Shown one piece after another: positions 51,201 through 62,959 of a DNA stretch of 64,000 nt. Position numbers and translations under genes: made by a program. How positions within the stretch are numbered: position 1 is the stretch's first letter; every line of letters begins with the position of its first letter. Below the pieces are notes generated by a model, which was given only the letters and a program-made list of their open reading frames with translations, did not search any database and was not told the origin of the DNA. The stretch is taken from the NCBI RefSeq assembly GCF_020740795.1, contig NC_067289.1, forward strand, positions 23,238,608 through 23,302,607, given 5' to 3'. The DNA is from Apus apus (lineage: Eukaryota; Chordata; Aves; Apodiformes; Apodidae).

Positions 51201-52379
51201 CATGCATCAGGTGCTTAGCACAAACTAAATCCTTGCTGTCCAGGCACTCATCACTGGAACATCTGTCTCAGCATTAGCTTGAAATCATTTGCATGGTGAG
51301 ACACTGGGATCCTGTAAGCCCAAAAGGGCAATGATTTGGGAAGCACAAAAAGAGCTGGATCTGTTCACTTACATTCCCTTGGGTCAAACATCTTGTTTCC
51401 TGTCTGTTCTGGTATAATTATCTCAGACACATTTGATACATTTTTACTCTTCACCCATCCTCTCTCGAAATAGCTTCCAGGTTTCTCTCTGAAGCACTCT
51501 GGTTCCTTTTCCTATTTCATGCACCAATACTTAATTCTTGTACAGACTTTTATTGATTGTTTTTCTTACTGTTACTTTATTTTGTTGTTTTATGACTGCT
51601 GTTAACATTTATTAGAAAAGCTCTTTTTTACACTTTGCACGTAAGAACATTGTTGCACTTTTGGCAACACAGAGAATAGCTGGCTAAAAAGTGGGGGAGT
51701 GGAATAAAAGAAGGAGGAGAGAAAAGGCATCATAGGAGAGTTAGCAAATTGCCCTTCACTTTTCACATGGTTAAATCCTAAGCACTGGTAAAAGCCCTTT
51801 CACTGGGGAGGACAGTTCATATTTGATGTAAGTACAAGTGCTGTTAATCAGAAAGGCAGCACCACAGGCACTTGCACTTCTTTGTGCAACATCCAAAATC
51901 TTCCATGTTTTCATCACCGGGTGATAGGATGTTTTTGCAGGAACATGAAAATTAAAATCACTCTAATGTTTTCACTGAGCAAGTCATGAAGCATTGAACT
52001 TTTTCCTCCAGCAGCACTGGGCAATAGGCTGGTGGCCTATTAAAGCTGTGCTGCTGCAGGATGGGCAAGGAAAGGCAAACCACAAAAATCTCACTTGCCT
52101 GCCTACCTGTGGGTTTTCTTCAAAGCAGAGTGATTCCCTGCTTTGAAAAAAATGAAGACATATGGTTTTGTGCCAAAATATTCCGCTTGTGCCTTCTGAT
52201 CCCATTTCCAGATGAAACCTCATTACAACTTTTATTATGATTAATTATTGTGCACAAAAGATTCCCAGCTGTGGTGGTGGCTCCAATAAAAGGCCCTGGC
52301 AGCTCCAGGGCAGACTGCCCTACAGTGGTTTTACTTCTCTGTGGTATGTTTACCAGTTCAGGAGACCAGGAGTATTCAG
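42251..52379. other. Intergenic, no gene seen
   Basis: Contains the LINE 3' end at 45.4 kb, homopolymer runs (A13 at 43938, T14 at 44538), an approximate two-copy repeat of GGGTTRGTCCAG at 46018-46085, the two GAGGCGCCAT copies at 46.87 and 49.68 kb, and a strong 3'-splice-like tract at 51115-51153. Frames of 110-128 codons are unrecognised. Confidence 0.6.
45428..45575 (+). mobile_element. Probable L3/L2-like LINE 3' end
   Basis: The stretch AAGTGAAAGGAACAGTTTTTCACA, TCCAGTGGAACTTGCCACCTGATATTCCAGATGCCAAATCTTTACA and GTTCTTTTATTAATTCAAGG follows the order of the LINE 3' coding end (FF..A....W..LP...V..A..L..FK..ID) in L3/CR1-type elements. There are no clear target-site repeats. Confidence 0.5.
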
Positions 52380-52541
52380 AGAATCACAGAATTGTTTTGG
52401 TTGGAAAAGACCTTTAAGATCACCAAGTCCAACTGTTACACCAGCACTGCCAAGTCCTCCTCTAAACCATGTCCCTCAGCACCACATCTACACATCTTCC
52501 AACATCTCCAGGGATGGTGACTCCACCACTGCCCTGGGCAG
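52380..52541 (-). mobile_element. CR1 LINE 3' fragment
   Basis: Begins with AGAATCACAGAATTGTTTTGGTTGG (complement of the CR1 tail). It continues through 'GACCTTTAAGATCACCAAGTCCAAC' and the ACCATGTCCCTCAGCACCACATCTACAC block and ends in CTCCACCACTGCCCTGGGCAG. That last block is the C-terminal ORF2/3'UTR region of a common avian CR1 subfamily. About 160 bp, 5' truncated. Confidence 0.93.
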
Positions 52542-55500
52542 TAACATAATTTGATTATTGTCTGTGGGGACTTTTAGAAAATGCAGCCTCTGAATCCCCA
52601 GGGTTGACTTCTGTTTACTCTGGAAAATGGATGGAAATTGTGCTTTTATTCAAGATTACCATGAAAAACATCTTCAGCTTTTATTAACACACGGAGAGAA
52701 AACCTACCACACTGCAGCTATAAAACTGTGGATTTAAAACAAACCAAGAGGGATGGTGTTATAAAGTTCTGTGTGTCTGAATGCAGTTCAGTCTTCTTTA
52801 TGATCTTGGGCACTTCTTTAATTTCCCAGTATCCCTGGGTTTGAAAACTTAAATAGAAAGTCCTTCAGGTTGTGGAGTGTCTTTGTGCATTTGGACAGAA
52901 CCTGCCTTGAGGCAAAAGTGAGAGATTGAGCAGGGAATCACAAAGTTCCTAAAAATGCCTCTTCTCCCCAGCCCAGGTCCATGGTGCCAATTTCTTTGCC
53001 ACTAAACTGACTTTTTCCTTCCCTTATTGAACCTGCTGCAACCCCTGCCAAGGAAAAATACACTTAGAGATTGGTTTTAGGGTTAAAATATTCCTATGTG
53101 ATAGGGGGAAGAGGACTGGGAAAAGTCAGTGTTGTTTCAGGCTTGTATGATCTCCTTGGTGCAAACAAAGGTGAGAGGGAGAAAGATAAATTTGTGGGGT
53201 GGGTTAATCCATCAGGAATCTGCAGAGGGCAGAATAATCACGAGCAGAACGTATGGTTAGTAAACTACTGAAGGTTACTGATGAAGAACTCTTCAAACTC
53301 TTTTATAAAATAATGTTTCCTAATAAGTATACAGGATTAATGATTTAAAGACACTGTTGGGATTCAAAATGCTCTCAGTATTTTGACTTGTATCCCTGAA
53401 CTTCATATTGGGCATCATATTTGGAACATCACATAACCTTTAAGTTAATGTTATGTACTTCATATATAGATATATAGCAAGACCTGAGGGAGTCTACTGT
53501 ACTTTATCACTAAGCCACCTGTCCTGACAGCTCTGCTTTTCAAGCAGATGGCAGTGTGATGAATTACCTGGGATCCACCAAGCATGGCATCCTCCTGAAA
53601 AATTTGCACAGATGTTTATAATGAGGTTTCCATGATTACACGAACGAAGGGGCCTGCTGTGAGGAAGTCACTCAGCTTGAGAAGTTGGCTACTCTGGTGG
53701 GACTACAACAGTGCTCAGCAATGCCTGAGCTTTTATAAGTGTAGTGGTCCCTGGGCATGACCCAGTGGCCAAGGTGGTAACTAAGTAAATACAAACTCTT
53801 TGAGGGTAATTTGTTTTTCCCCGAGTTATATTTCTTTCCTGAAGCACATAGACAAAGAGATTGAATCAGCTGTGAACTAAAGAAAATAAAGAAAGAATTA
53901 GCCTGGAGTCTTTCTCAGTGTTGCCCTGAAGCAGTCATGGCAAGGAAAAATAAAACATGTGACCTGATGTGGACCACCTGGATGCTGACTTGCTCCTGCT
54001 CAAGCAAAGCCATTGCAGCCTGGTGCCTTTGTTGCACGTGGGATGCAATAAGCTCTCCAGCCTCCTCTCCCATGTCCTTCAGACCCATGCAGATCAAAGA
54101 CAGGGCACCAGTGGATCTGAAGTTTTATCTGATGACAAACACCTACTTATTTCCACTAAAATCCGTAGCTGTGACAGTCACAGCAGTGCTGTGACCTGTT
54201 TATTGGAGAGTGGACTGGGGCACACTGAACTTGTTTCAGCTGCAGCTTCCCACCCGCAGGTCCCAGCAGGTCCTGACATAAGGCTTAATTCTTTCATTCC
54301 TATTTTCAACATGCTGGATGGAATTGAAAGCTGAAAACTACAGTGGCCCAATCTCAACCCTTGAACATCTCTGTGGCCTTTTTCATTAGAGATGTGGGTG
54401 CAGAAAGTGAAAGATGGAGGATCAGAGCAGTGATGAGGCTGAAATAAAAAGTAAGAACTGGGAGAATTAGGAATAGGGAAGAGTTCCCACCTTCCAGATA
54501 CAAGTTCTACTTAACAGATTCAAATGAATAACTAATTCTTAGTTATTCACAGATTTTGGGTGTGAGAGGACATATTATTGCTATGAGCTTCACTCTGCTG
54601 TCAGTAGGTGATTATCAGCAACCAAGCTTGGTTATTCAGGTACCTTTACAGAAGTTTAAGCAATTTGCTTTACTATCTAAACAAGTAACTAAACATCTGC
54701 TTTACTATCCACAGGAAATAAAAAGGAACAGAAATGGAAATAAGTTATATTTTCAATTAATTAATCTGTGAAAGCTAACTTATAATTTCATTAGCTTTAT
54801 CATGATCACACAGGATTTCAGTTCTTTGGTGATGCTCCCAAGTTTGCCTGTTTTCTTACAAGCCAAGCAGCAGGCTATAATAATGTCATTGCAAGACATG
54901 TTGTGGATAGATGAATCATTTTTTTGTTTTATTAAATCTCATCCCTATATAAGACAAAATAGTACCATAATGAATTATGAGTAACTGAACATTCAAAAGA
55001 AATAACAATAGTAATAGTACCTTTATCTTTTAACCGGCTACATTTTCTCATTGGCTCTGATTTCTCCAAGAATTCTATATAAGTACAGATTGTATTTTTG
55101 TTAATAAAGAGGAAATTATACCAACCTATAATTAGAGTAATAAGGAGAAAGGTACAGCAGATCATAACTGAACCAATAAGAGGAGAATATAATCACGTTT
55201 AATGGCTTATGTGAGTGCCAGTGTCTTCTATATACTTAATAAATTGGTTTCCATTTTCATGGTGTATATCTAAGACACCTTTCCTAATATTATCAAATTA
55301 CTCTTCAGACCTATGTTGGGAACTTCTGCTAGTCCTAGAAGCTCTCTGGAGTGAGGTTTCTTTGAAGAACTGAATCTCAGGGAAGTCTGACCACCAGATA
55401 CAATCACCCTTAGAAACACTGAAGCTCTCTCCAGCCTTATGAGGGTGTCCCTGGGTTACACGGAGGGGTGTACAGAGGTGGAGTGAGCACTAAGTACCAA

Positions 55501-58500
55501 GCAGGAGCTTTGCAAAAGAAATACAGAAAGAGGAGACAGGTATAACCAGTCGAGGCCACTGTATTCAGGTATGAGAAGGTGCTCTGCAAGGAGGATACAC
55601 TCAAAAGTAAAGGGCAATGATGTATTTCCTAATATGCACAGTAGAATAACAAGAATGCAAGTGCCAAAGCTGAGCATTTGGATTTCCTTGCTGCTGCTGA
55701 GCTCTTGTCTTCCTGTTTTTTCACCTGAAGATTTCACAGCTTGTGGCTTCGCTGTGTTTCCCCCCCTGAGTCCTTAAGCTGCTAACTGTCCCCATCTCAG
55801 CAATCTCCCCCCTGTCTGCAGCTTCACCTTCTGTCTCTTGTACAGCTTGGGTTTACTGATTTTCCTTACAGCTTTTTCTCACAACGTAGTGGTTTTCTCA
55901 GAGGTCTGAGCCAAGGTCACACAGATGCTCAGTGTGAAAATTCAGCTGGAGATCAGAAATGGCTAAACCTCCCCAGGGGAGCTCACCAAGGCTGGAGTTT
56001 AAACAAAACCTCCCCACCTTTTCATACAAATGACATTTCACAGAGTTAACTGTCACTTGCCTTTTGATTTTCCTCTCAGCAATTAAAAAATAGGAATGTT
56101 CCCTACGTTTACATACTATTAGCATGTAGGTGTTTCCTCACACGCACACACTTCCTGTGTGATACCCTTTATGTGAAGTGACATTTGCAAAGCTTTCCAG
56201 CCCAGTTATCCCTACAGGAGCTCAGGTGCTGTTTCTGAGGCTGTAGATGTGTTGGAAGGGCAGGATTGAATCTGGTGAACTGGAATCTACACGTGCAAGT
56301 AAACCTTGAAAGCTCAGAGGACACCTTGGGAAAGAAGCACCTGTTTTCCACTAGAAATACTCAAGATATATCTTTTTCCACAGTTTTATCTCCCACAGGT
56401 TTCTCATCTCTATTAGGTAAATCCTGAAGATGACCCAGAACGTGCATAATTTCAGATATTTATGAGTTTAAACATCTGCATGTGCTTAGGTAATATCCTG
56501 AAGGGCCGTTTAATAATGAACAAAATCATAACAAAAATGTTTGATATTTCTATAACACATATTGCTTACATTCTGTAAAGCCTCTTAGCCTACTAAATGT
56601 CAGACTTTCCTAGAGCTGGCCTTTTCTTTCATTTCTTAAGAGACTTAGACATCTCTTATATCAAAATTCCTATGCCCATGTGACACTTATTCTATAATGT
56701 ACATGTTAAATAATGAAGAGACACTTTTATCTTTGGTGGAGATTTTTAAGAACCTTGCCTTAAATAAAAATTTACATTAACCTCAAAAAAACCCCAGCAT
56801 TATAGAGGGGTAGATAGATGGATAGAGATATTTAGAAGTACTAGTATATTTACATATATATTTGTACTCCTATATGCACACATAAATATATATATATATA
56901 TATATGCATGCGTAGTGTTTTATCTGCTGGTTTGTACCTCCTTTCCTTTCAAGCTCCCAAAGGAAAACTGAGAAAATGACCACTCTACACAGAATTACTG
57001 AAGGCATTAAGTGTCTTCAATCTCTCATTTTTGTACAGGTATTTTTAGTAAGCTAAGTAATAAGTAAGTGTTTCCTCTCCCAGCACACAGTTGCGAAACT
57101 TTAATTTATATGTTAATTTTTTAATTAAAGGAAAAAATTATAGAAGAGGGCTTAGTTTTCAAAAGTACAGCATAATAGTCTAGCATTAGACTAAAGTATA
57201 ATAGTCTAGAAGTACAACAGTATTAACAGTCTGTCCTAATTCCCCCCTTCCCTGAAGACATCCAGGTAACCCCACGGCTGATTTCAGTGCTTCCTACTGC
57301 CCAAGGAACAGCCTGAGACATTTGATTCCCTTCTCCCAGGGTCACCTTGTCAGAGCCCACAGAAATGCTCCACGTTTTGCACCCAGTAGCTGTGTCTGGC
57401 TCTGAGCTGGAGGCTGCTCCAGCTGCCTCAGACACCGCAAGGGGAGCAGAGAGGGTCCAGAAGACTGGAGCGGTAGTGACAGCAGATGTGGGACAAGGCT
57501 GGTGCTGGAAAACATGTGAAGACAGAAATAACAGTGTTTGAGTCCCCTGCTGTCTCAATGCTGCTCAAGGCAGTGGTGAGGGCTGAGAATACCATGGTTT
57601 GCCATAAGCATCAGACATACTTTCTTTAAAAGTGGCCTCTAACAAGGTTTGGGGCTTGTGATTCATTCCTCTGATGTCACAGAAATGAAGCAAATGTGTG
57701 TCACCTGGCTGGGTTCCCACACGGGTTGAAGGAGCATTAGAAAAAGTCACTGAATGCTCAAATCAGAGAACATTGGAAACTGCCTTAATTTAAAGAGCAC
57801 AACTGAATGTTTCCTGCAGGAAAATGCACTTTAGAAGTTTTGATCAGCAAGAGTTGCACTAGAGTTGATCCCGAATTAATCCTATTTTATTAAATATCTC
57901 TATTTACAATAACCATCTCTGGGAATCCCGCATTCCCAACTAGCAGCTCTTTTGGACACTTACACATTGGGATTTATATGCTGGTTTAGGTTTAGACCAG
58001 GACACATTCTCTCCAATATAACTATGGGAAGTCTGATCCTAAAGGTAGACTGTAAAATTACTGGGAGAAACTAAATGGCCTTGCTTTCTTCAGCTTCTCC
58101 CTATTAAAACACTATTTCACATGTTAGCTTTTAACAATCATTTGTAGTCTCCATGTTAAGGTCTATAAACCTCACACTTAACTTTTTATTTCTGCTTTAT
58201 TCCCATTCCATGCATCACCAAATATTGCTTTTGTGTAATTGAAACAAAGCTGTAGTTTGATTATTAAACAGAGGGAAAGTAATTGTCTTCACCTCTAACA
58301 GGGGAAGAAAAGGCTCCTGGTTGGAAAAAAAATCCAACTGAGAAAAAGTTGCTTTCTTCAGAGCAGAGCTGGAGAGCAGATGCCTCCCAGGGGTGGCCTT
58401 CTGGTTTCACATGGGGGCTCAGAGATGTGAGCTTGACAAGATGATTTCTAAGGGCAGCATATGGAATTCCCTTACCTTCTCCACCCTCCTCTATTCTGCC

Positions 58501-59052
58501 TTTATTCGTACCTCAACATGTTCATAATTTAAATGCCCCCCTCATGTTGCAGGACATGTCCCCAGTGATGCTGCAACTGACAGCTCTGACCTGTGGCTTG
58601 GGCTGGTTTTGTACCTGGCATGCTGAATTCTGGTGGAATCAACACTCCAGAGGTACAGGCAAAAAGAGGGTATCAGGTGTACCAAGGAGCATGAGTGGTT
58701 TCTGGTTCAAGGCCTAAAAGGAGAGGGAAAACAGCATGTGACACCACACAGGTACTATTCAACCCTAACATCAGAAGAGGACAATGCAGATTTCTGCCAT
58801 AGCCTACAGATGGCCAAGAGTCAAGCAGCAGAGCTGCTCCTCACCAGTTGTTGACATGTCTGTGCAGGGGACACTCCTGTGTTATCTGCTATAGCTGCTT
58901 AAAAGCAAAAATAACTACTTATCCTACAGTGAAAAGTTTGAGGTACTTTAAAACTGCTGTAACCTCAAGCTGAACAACACCAAAAAAGTGCAGGTGAGAC
59001 CAGTGCTATAAGGAAGATTAAGGAAAGAGAGGCAGGATTTCATCATCTTTAT
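52542..59052. other. Intergenic upstream of BCHE, no gene seen
   Basis: Holds the AT microsatellite at 56.9 kb and a GC-richer block at 57240-57560 with unrecognised frames on both strands. Otherwise unique-looking. Distal BCHE control elements could lie here, but the sequence alone does not show them. Confidence 0.6.
56883..56908. repeat. (AT)n microsatellite
   Basis: An alternating AT run followed by ATGCATGCG, with GATA/TAGA-rich sequence about 60 bp upstream (56810-56835). Confidence 0.85.
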
Positions 59053-59475
59053 AATCACAGAATCACAGAAACAGAGAATGTCAGGGGTTGCAAGGGGCCT
59101 CCGAAGATCATTGAGTCCAACCCCCCTGCCAGAGCAGGACCAAGAAAACTAGGGCAGATCACTCAGAAAGGCATCCAGGTGGGTCTTGAAAGTCTCCAGA
59201 GAAGGAGGCTCCACAACCTCCCCGGGCAGCCTGTCCCAGGGCTCTGTCACCCTCACAGTAAAGAAGCTCTTCCTCATGTTGAGGTGGAACTTCTTCTTAT
59301 GCTCGAGTTTGAGTCCATTGCCCCTCGTCCTGTCACAGGGTACAAGTGCAAAGAGCTTGTCCCTGCCTTCTTGATGTCTAGCCCTCAAGTGTTTATAGAC
59401 ATTAATTAGGTCCCCTCTAAGACTTCTCCTCCCTAGCCTGAAAAGCCCCAGGTCTCTCTCAGCCTTTCCTCATAA
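59053..59475 (-). mobile_element. CR1 LINE, 5'-truncated 3' end
   Basis: Minus-strand CR1 retroposon. Read on the plus strand, it begins with AATCACAGAATCACAGAA, the complement of the CR1 3' octamer tail. It then shows the standard 'GTCCAACCCCCCTGCC' block and continues through the 3'UTR into the end of ORF2. On the minus strand, 59388-59149 is still open for 79 codons and encodes the ORF2 C-terminus (motif DRTRGNGLKLEHKKFH-like, then RLPGEVVEPPSLETF). About 420 bp long, it is the best-preserved repeat in the window and ends roughly 325 bp before BCHE exon 1. Confidence 0.95.
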
Positions 59476-59661
59476 GGAAATTCAGCTTGTCTTTCTAGGT
59501 TATATAACTGTTGCCCCATGCTAGGAACAAATCACTGCACCTTCCCTTTCCTATGAAAAGCTCAGGCCTGGCTTTTCTCAGAAGAAGTTTCTCCCTATGG
59601 CACTTGAAGCAGGATGCTTGAGCCCCTGGGCAGATGTCAGGCAGCAAGGAGTGGCTGCCGC

Positions 59662-59766
59662 GATGGAGCTGCTGCTGCTGCTGGAGCTGCTGCAGCTGGA
59701 GCTTCTCCTGCGGATGGAGCAGCTGCTGCTGATGGAGCTGCTGCTGCTGGAGCAGCTGCTGCTGCC
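59662..59766. repeat. Interrupted CTG/GGAGCTGCTG repeat upstream of BCHE exon 1
   Basis: About 100 bp made of GCTGCTGCTG blocks separated by GGAG or GATG, a degenerate minisatellite with a unit of roughly 12-18 bp. It holds CAGCTG E-boxes at 59693, 59720 and 59753. All frames are open across it, giving leucine-, alanine- or (reverse strand) serine-rich translations; I read these as products of the repeat and not as a gene. It sits 35-140 bp upstream of the inferred BCHE start, so length changes could affect promoter spacing. Confidence 0.85.
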
Positions 59767-59770
59767 AGCT

Positions 59771-59778
59771 CTCGCGAG
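59771..59778. promoter_or_regulatory. CTCGCGAG palindrome in the BCHE promoter
   Basis: A perfect 8-bp palindrome containing CGCG, about 20-30 bp upstream of the inferred BCHE start. It matches the centre of the TCTCGCGAGA element known from TATA-less vertebrate promoters and bound by BANP; the left flank T fits, the last base is C instead of A. No TATA box is visible here, consistent with a motif-driven start. Function is inferred from position and motif only. Confidence 0.5.
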
Positions 59779-59799
59779 CCTTGTGTCACACACAGTCCA

Positions 59800-59919
59800 T
59801 TACGGTGTCAGGGCTGTCCAACCCACGGGCTTCAGGCAGCAGCTGCACACTGCATTTTCCCTGGAGTACTCAAAGATCCCGACTCCTAAAAACTTTGTAG
59901 CTCTTGTACTAGAAGTCGG
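59800..59919 (+). other. BCHE: BCHE exon 1, 5' untranslated (start approximate)
   Basis: Non-coding first exon. The segment from GTGTCAGGGCTGTCCAA onwards parallels the human BCHE 5'UTR as I remember it: a GTCAG...GTCCAA start, a GCAGCAGCTGCA block, TGCATTTYCCC, then GACTCCT..AAACTTT and a GAAGTCGG end resembling human GAATCGG. It is followed immediately by a GTAAGTG donor. It contains no ATG if transcription starts near 59800, so the first ATG of the spliced message would be the one at 62960, five bases into exon 2. The transcription start is inferred only from this similarity. The alignment is from memory and should be confirmed with RNA-seq. Confidence 0.75.
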
Positions 59920-62900
59920 GTAAGTGATTCTCTCTTTGCACCTCTCTCTCTGATGGGGTGATTTACAGCACAGCTTGATTTGCAGGGGGATTGGGATCTT
60001 TTAAGGAGTTGTGCTCTGCCCATTTGCTGCTCTCTTGGGAAAACTCCCTCTGCTCTGCAAACGCAAGGAGTGAGCAGGCGTGTGTGTCAGACCTCGGTGC
60101 AATGCAAGGGATCCAGGGCTAAGTAAATTAAGCCAAACTGGAAATTACTTATTAATTCAACCATCTTTTCTGTTTAAATTCTGATTATATAGTCCTGTGT
60201 ATAGCTTTTTTTGGCTGGGTAAAGGTTTGCAAGGAGAGGAAACAGTCATTGAAACAAATTACGTTCCCTTGCTGAATAAGAACAAAAAACTTTTGCTGGA
60301 GGGAACTACTACAGAAGCAGCTTTTTAAAGTATGCAAATACATTCTATGATCTATCTCTGCTCAGTTAAGGTTGATGAGCTAAAACAGTCTTCTGACCCT
60401 TTACTCTCATAGTAATAATCTAGTAATGTTTGTTTTGCTCAGTGTGCTTTACGTGGTTGAGTTTGTTTTAATGCAACATTAAAAACCTTAATAAAATTAA
60501 TATTTGCTGTACATTCAAGGTGTAATAATCATTCTCTGTCACTTGCTACTTTTCTTACTATTAGCAGAATAACCAGAGAGTCTTCTTATTCAGCCATACA
60601 CAACTTTTGTTTTTTTCAAGTTTCTTTAAAATGCCACCTGTTCTTTTGCAGAGCTAATTAAAAAGGTACAGAACTAATTTTTTGGTTAGGTTTTTTATTC
60701 CTAAGATTCTTGCCTAAAACTTCTTAGGGTCAAAAGTCATACTTTTGTGTTTTGCAATGCTACATTGTTTTCCTCCCATTCTATTCCTTTTCAATTAACA
60801 GAAAAGTGCAGTAAGGAATTAATTTTAGTTACTATTTAGGTATTAAAAGCTTTAAGTCCTTGAACATCTCTTGCTTTTCCTAGTGTCATTTTCTCTTCTT
60901 CATAATGATGATGTTTGAAATCTCTTAATATTTCCAGCTTGTTGTGGTTTGGTCCTGGGTGGGATGTTAGAAGTGAGTGTGTGAAAAAAGAAAGTGTCAG
61001 TGGAACAACAGACTTCAGAGAAATTCCTTCTCCCATCTCTCAGTGCTGTGCACTGGGTGCAGACATTCCCAACTAGACACCCAGTACTAACATTTCTCAC
61101 AGCCAACCAGGGCAATTTATCCCTAAGCTGATCTTTACATGCCTTTTCTTAGGTGACTCTTACAAGATTTTATTACAAGAATGACTGGGGAAAAAAAAAA
61201 TAATAAAAATGACTAGCATACAAAGGGCTAAATGTCACTAAATGATGTGTCTATGCAGGCACTGCAGGCTTACCCCAGATCCTTGGGAGCTGCTGGATCA
61301 TGCAAGTCCTCCAGATTGACTACTGACACCTCGGAGGTTCAGCACACCTGGGGGCATTTGAAGGTTTTTAGAAATCAAGCTGAAGGCTGGGTGGAGTGTC
61401 AGAGCAACTCTGAAGTCTATTGCCCCCTGTCACCACCTTGTCTTTTTTTTTTTTTTTAATAAAAACACAAGAGCATCAATATTAAAGATATCTAATATTT
61501 ATCTATCTATTTACATGAATGCTAAAAATACTGCCTGAAGATTCTTCCTTGCTCCTTTGGTGCTATCTCAAAAGTTAGGAACCTCCTTGTGCAAAGTCTT
61601 CCTTTTTTCCCCCCCTGCCTTTTCTGAGTTGGTTTCCAAGAGCACACAAACAGGCCAGAGAGCTGAGATGAGGCCCCAGCTGTACTCTCCACAGAAATTA
61701 GCCTCAGTCCTTTTAAGGACACAAGTGCTTCTCATTAACAAAGAATGGCCTGTTTAAAGTGGCCAGAGTACACTATGTACAACAGGGCAACCAGAAAAAA
61801 ATAGAAGGAAGCTTTGTTGAGCATTTTCAAATATGTAAGCCACAGAAATGGGCTTATGCAAATAGTCTTCTTTCTGGCTTTTCAGTTTCAAGGGGAAGAT
61901 ACTGTGGTTTTTAGAGCTTTTGCAAGGGTTGGGGTAACTAGGACTGTGAGTATGCTTGAATGTGGTACATAATCAGCATCTGTACCCTTACCTTTAATAT
62001 ATTTCACTTTGAAAAGTTCTCAGGAAGCAAAGACCAGACCATTCTTAAATTATTAGGCACTACCTACATAGATTAAAAAATCCTTGGCTTTTGAGCATTG
62101 TCCTGCTCATTCTAAGGAGCAGAGGAATGACTACATGTCAAGGCTATGATGGTTGTGAACTCGGTTAAGTTGCTTTAGAGAAAAGAGATCTTGAAAGAGC
62201 TACATCTTGGTGTAGCTCTGCAGGCAGTCACCCACAGGAGCTGACAAACTGACAGTTCAGAGGCACTTCATGAACTTCACTTGTTAAAGCAGCTTCAGAT
62301 CTTAAGACACACAAGCAGGACAGAGCAACCACGCAGTGCGTGGAGTTTACAGCGATGCCACCTCAGTGGTTTGCTTCAGCCCAGGCATCTCCTGTGACAT
62401 GAGTACATAGCTCAAAGCTTATGGACCTGGATTAAAACCTGGCTTCAAGCTCCTCTTCAGTGTTGATGCAATACATGTTAATGTGTGGGGGGGAAAAAAA
62501 ATCTGTGCCTCTCACTTTGTATTGATTTGCAAACACAGATTGCCAAGGTAACCTCTAACAGAATAATGGCTAGAGGAGAATGGCATTTTCTGTCACAGAT
62601 CATAAAATGTCCTGCTTATCGTGCTGGTGGAAATGCAAGTGGTTAAGTCATCTGCTAACTGAAGTAGTCAGTCTGCTTACGTGACTTCATCTTCCCTGAT
62701 CTGGCTTCTTCAGTTCCGTGGTGTTTTAGTGACAGTTTTTCTGAAGCACTGTGCCCAACACAAAATACTAAACACAGTCTTTGCAACACAACTAAAAAGA
62801 ACTGATGGTTAAAGAGCACTGAGTTTTGTGCAGCAGCACCATCTTATTTTCAGTGCCCTCAGGATGACCTACACCCTTTTTTGAATAAACAGTTTTGGCT

Positions 62901-62954
62901 GTGAAACTAACACATTGCAACTGTTATTCTGAATTTCTTTTTTCTGTGTTTCAG
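59920..62954 (+). other. BCHE: BCHE intron 1
   Basis: About 3.0 kb between the GTAAGTG donor (59920) and the TTTCAG acceptor ending at 62954. The 3' end has a pyrimidine-rich tract at about 62927-62952 and a CTAAC branch-point candidate at 62907-62911, with the A about 44 nt before the exon. I see no interspersed repeat inside. The intron has an A10 run at 61191-61200, a T15 run at 61443-61457 and a G8A8 stretch near 62488. An AT-rich stretch at about 60400-60560 with TAAT/ATTA cores could be regulatory, but nothing shows that directly. Confidence 0.75.
62907..62954 (+). promoter_or_regulatory. 3' splice site of BCHE intron 1
   Basis: CTAAC at 62907-62911 is a good match to a branch-point consensus. 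A T/C-rich tract (ATTTCTTTTTTCTGTGTTTCAG) of normal spacing follows and ends at 62954. Coding similarity to BCHE starts directly downstream, and the joined exons put only GTATC between the junction and the initiator ATG. Confidence 0.85.
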
Positions 62955-62959
62955 GTATC

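Noticed and set aside
59149-59388. 79-codon minus-strand frame as a host gene
   Set aside because: It is the C-terminal end of CR1 ORF2 within the CR1 fragment.
59578-59923. Leu-, Ala- and Ser-rich frames across the CTG repeat as genes
   Set aside because: All three are readings of one minisatellite, and the region is the BCHE promoter and 5'UTR. Kept only as a possible uORF in the findings.
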